Part shown: positions 61,599 to 64,000 of the stretch, in pieces
Numbering within the stretch: the first letter of the stretch is position 1
How the letters are laid out: each line of letters begins with the position of its first letter
NCBI GenBank assembly: GCA_016287675.1
Contig: JAEFAR010000005.1
Span: forward strand, 24,477 to 88,476
Length of the DNA stretch: 64,000 bases
Direction: 5' to 3'
DNA from: Lachnospiraceae bacterium
GTDB lineage: Bacteria; Bacillota; Clostridia; Lachnospirales; Lachnospiraceae
The notes under the pieces: generated by a model
The model's database searches: none
What the model was told of the DNA's origin: nothing
What the model saw: the letters and a program-made list of their open reading frames with translations, nothing else
Translations under genes and position numbers: made by a program

Positions 61599-62869
61599 TT
61601 AAGTTCACCTGCCTTTATTATGTTTTCGCCCGAAGGAAGCCAGTTGTTGGGGAAGTCCTCCGGTGTTGTCGTTCCGCAGATCGCTGTATTCTTTCCCGCA
61701 GAGACATGATCCGGTATAGTGGAGCCTTCACCCACGGTAACCAGTCCGTCACAGTAAATGTTGGGTTTCCAGACATTGGGGCTTTCTTCTCCAACCCCCA
61801 GCTTTACGTTGCTTCCCACAGTGCAGTTCTCTGCTATTATGCACTTGTAGAGCTCGCTGTTCTTTCCCACAACGCTGCCCGTCATCACGATGGAGTCCCG
61901 CACGATGGCGCCCTCTTCTATGATAACGCCGGGACCGATAACGGAATTGAACACCTGTCCGTAGATCTCCGCCCCTTCTCCGATAATGGCTTTTTCGATG
62001 TAAGCCCCGGGAGCTATGTATTGAGGAGGAATGATCTCACTCTTTGTGTAGATCTTCCAGAACTCTTCGTAAAGGTTGAAAACCGGAACCAGATCGATGA
62101 GTTCCATATTGGATTCCCAATAGGATGTGAGTGTTCCCACGTCCTTCCAGTATCCGTTGAATTCATATGCAAAGATCCTCTTGCCGTTTTTGTGGCAATA
62201 TGGGATTATGTGTTTTCCGAAATCACAGCCGGGCTGCTCTGAGAGTTCAATGAGAGCTTCCTTCAGCACCTTCCATGTGAAGATGTAGATGCCCATGGAA
62301 GCAAGATTACTTCTGGGCTGTTTGGGCTTCTCCTCAAACTCCGTGATCCTTCCCTCTTCATTTGTGATGACGATACCGAAACGACTGGCCTCTTCCATGG
62401 GAACCGGAATTGTAGCCAGAGTGATGTCTGCGTTATGTGCCTTGTGAAAATCCAGCACCATCTCGTAATCCATCTTGTAGATGTGGTCTCCGCCCAGGAT
62501 CAGTACATAATCCGGATTGTAGTACTCCATGTACTTAAGATTCTGGTAGATGGCATTTGCCGTTCCCGTGTACCACTCTGTGTTTGTGCTCTTTTCATAT
62601 GGCGGCAGGATCGAAACGCCTCCCACGTTACGGTCCAGATCCCAGGGAATCCCTATCCCTATGTGTGTGTTGAGCTTCAGCGGCTGGTACTGGGTCAGAA
62701 CACCCACCGTGTCAACACCGGAATTGATGCAGTTACTCAGAGCAAAATCGATTATTCGGTATTTCCCTCCGAAAGTAACCGCCGGCTTTGCCATATTGGC
62801 AGTAAGCACGCCAAGCCTTGATCCCTGGCCTCCCGCCAGGAGCATGGCAATCATTTCTTTCTTGATCAC
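61595..62869 (-). CDS. glgC: Glucose-1-phosphate adenylyltransferase, catalytic subunit
   Basis: GlgC makes ADP-glucose from ATP and glucose-1-phosphate for glycogen synthesis. The 424-residue protein has the catalytic [14 protein letters not shown] loop, [36 protein letters not shown] and C-terminal beta-helix repeats. The GTG at 62869 has GGAGG upstream; the ATG at 62854 is an alternative start. First gene of the glgC-glgD-spoVG unit. Confidence 0.97.
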   Translation of the reverse strand: MIKKEMIAMLLAGGQGSRLGVLTANMAKPAVTFGGKYRIIDFALSNCINSGVDTVGVLTQYQPLKLNTHIGIGIPWDLDRNVGGVSILPPYEKSTNTEWYTGTANAIYQNLKYMEYYNPDYVLILGGDHIYKMDYEMVLDFHKAHNADITLATIPVPMEEASRFGIVITNEEGRITEFEEKPKQPRSNLASMGIYIFTWKVLKEALIELSEQPGCDFGKHIIPYCHKNGKRIFAYEFNGYWKDVGTLTSYWESNMELIDLVPVFNLYEEFWKIYTKSEIIPPQYIAPGAYIEKAIIGEGAEIYGQVFNSVIGPGVIIEEGAIVRDSIVMTGSVVGKNSELYKCIIAENCTVGSNVKLGVGEESPNVWKPNIYCDGLVTVGEGSTIPDHVSAGKNTAICGTTTPEDFPNNWLPSGENIIKAGELN

Positions 62870-62934
62870 TTTCTGTCTCCTCCTGATGTCTGTTGTGCTT
62901 CTAAGTGCCCTATTTCAAGGCATTACTAAAGACT

Positions 62935-62962
62935 ATCATAGCATATTTTTTGAATATTGCAA
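62935..62962 (-). promoter_or_regulatory. Sigma-A promoter of glgC-glgD-spoVG
   Basis: On the minus strand TTGCAA (62957-62962) and TATGAT (62935-62940) with a 16-bp spacer, about 60 nt of leader. The rest of the interval to 63247 is AT-rich around 62980-63050 and holds only the SigD-type promoter. Confidence 0.65.
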
Positions 62963-63139
62963 CTATTTTGTTAACGGGATTGGATTTGAATATTAAATTG
63001 TTTTATAACGATATTATTGCATATTTATATATTTTTATAATTCTGTACAACATCGCAGAGCTCTACGGCATAAAAATCAACCCGGCCTGTTTACAACTCA
63101 TCCCGCTACCACCGACCGTCGCTAACCTTCGTGTCTGAC

Positions 63140-63167
63140 TAAATTCTTCCCCTGAAAATGCCGATAT
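63140..63167 (+). promoter_or_regulatory. SigD (sigma-28) flagellar-type promoter
   Basis: TAAA (63140-63143) and GCCGATAT (63160-63167) with a 16-bp spacer match the Bacillus SigD consensus TAAA-N14/16-GCCGATAT exactly. It is 80 bp upstream of the gene at 63248 in the same direction. Confidence 0.75.
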
Positions 63168-63247
63168 ATAAATCGGGTAAATCTCGTTTTATCCGAAAAC
63201 AACCTACTTTGATCACTGTTTAACCCCTTTTTTATCACGAGGTGTTT

Positions 63248-64000
63248 ATGAATATCCAAAATGCTTTTGCCGCTTACGGCGTTAACAATCACGACTCAAA
63301 GCCCACTTCTTCCTCAGGTCTGGAAGACGCATTAAGTAAGATCGGACAGAGTAAGACACAAAAAACCTCTTCCTCATCCAAATCATCTTTCTCATCTATC
63401 GAAGCTTCCTTCGGCGCAGTTGAAGAAAATCTCGATTCCGCTCAGACTTCGGACATCTATTCCAAAAATCTGAACGGCGAGAATTCTGTTGCCCAAAGTT
63501 CGGATGAAGAAAAAACAGAGGCCGAGAAGAATCAGGATCGTCTGGAAGAAACTTCCGACAAGATGAGCACAGACGACATGGAAGCCCTCATAAACGAAGG
63601 CTTTGATGTTTTCGCAATGACAGCCGAAGAACTCAGTGCCGCTGTTGACAGACTGAAGCTTCAGAAAGAAGTTTTTAACAATGCTCTTCAGGATCAGATA
63701 GAAGCAAAGGTCGACGAAAGAGAAGCGATCATCGCAATGGCCATCAGGACGCTTGGCGGAAATCCCGATGCGGAAAAGATCGCAGACAAACTCATGAGAG
63801 CCAATCTCCCCGTTACTGCAGCAAATCTGCAAAAGATCGCCGTTGCTCTCGAAATGAGCGGTAACGAAAAAACAGTATCCGGCGCCGAAGCCGAGTATCT
63901 TATCAGAAACAAGATGACTCCCACTTTGGAGAACATCGCGGAAGCACGGTCCGCATCGGCTGTGCAGAAGAAAGAAAAAACTCTGACCGAGGCCGCATGG
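63248..64000 (+). CDS. Start of a large DUF6240-like protein, probably motility-linked
   Basis: The first 251 codons are in the window and the frame is open to the right edge. The N-terminus is Ser-rich and low complexity (SSSSKSSFSSIEASFG, residues about 40-60), then acidic, then helical, with MSTDDMEALINEGFDVFAMT and NLQKIAVALEMSG. There is no signal peptide. It resembles the long DUF6240 proteins of motile Lachnospiraceae; I recall that family from memory and did not verify it. The SigD-type promoter supports a role in flagella or chemotaxis, perhaps like FliK. GAGGTG precedes the ATG. Confidence 0.7.
   Translation, partial: MNIQNAFAAYGVNNHDSKPTSSSGLEDALSKIGQSKTQKTSSSSKSSFSSIEASFGAVEENLDSAQTSDIYSKNLNGENSVAQSSDEEKTEAEKNQDRLEETSDKMSTDDMEALINEGFDVFAMTAEELSAAVDRLKLQKEVFNNALQDQIEAKVDEREAIIAMAIRTLGGNPDAEKIADKLMRANLPVTAANLQKIAVALEMSGNEKTVSGAEAEYLIRNKMTPTLENIAEARSASAVQKKEKTLTEAAW

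Overview
The window looks like chromosomal DNA from an anaerobic, probably motile Lachnospiraceae-type Firmicute (Clostridia), at a moderate GC of roughly 45 percent by eye. Pointers are AGGAGG-type ribosome sites, sigma-A promoters with 17-bp spacers, T-box, TPP and preQ1-type leader RNAs, a small SRP RNA, spoVG next to glgC/glgD, FloA, pth-mfd and an iron-sulfur aldo/keto reductase. The genus cannot be fixed from sequence alone. No rRNA, tRNA, CRISPR array, insertion sequence or prophage is visible.

Layout. 1-1000: end of an unknown gene and rsmA. 1081-1608: a gene-free block of structured repeats, including a 15-bp terminal inverted repeat and two 121-bp units made of four hairpins; a third member of the family is the leuS terminator. 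1699-6251: a DUF2264 protein and a TagF-like/GT4 fusion. 6257-9410: SRP RNA, a lipoprotein, an Rpn-type nuclease and a membrane-protein/LuxR-HTH pair. 9592-16471: leuS, then a chemoreceptor followed by an oligopeptide-type binding lipoprotein. 16548-20079: an endoglycoceramidase-like GH5 and a GPH symporter transcribed from a MerR-type promoter, with the MerR gene divergent. 20211-21660: queT and thiT, each behind its own riboswitch. 21722-28476: a complete trpEGDCFBA operon behind a tryptophan T-box.

28515-31495: a histidine kinase-NfeD-FloA-LytTR regulator operon. 31634-33670: PadR-DUF1700-DUF4097. 33860-36888: a flavoprotein, a PNPOx-family protein and a GH20 hexosaminidase. 37081-38448: one open frame joining an MntP Mn efflux domain to a ZIP domain. 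38516-48490: threonine aldolase, an ABC binding protein and permease without an ATPase, an SLC13-type permease, a PHP phosphatase, an aldo/keto reductase, a spermidine-synthase-like membrane protein, VanZ and an iron alcohol dehydrogenase. 48563-50927: a poorly coding stretch with long hairpins and a membrane-anchored TP-rich/LRR protein. 51166-53164: a NatAB-type exporter. 53306-59996: an overlapping deacetylase-pth-mfd-foldase operon. 60159-62869: glgC-glgD-spoVG. 63248-64000: the start of a large DUF6240-like protein behind a SigD (sigma-28) flagellar-type promoter.

The most unusual items are the MntP-ZIP fusion, the kinase/flotillin/LytTR operon, the composite terminator repeat family, the chemoreceptor plus binding-protein pair, and the MerR-controlled glycolipid cassette.
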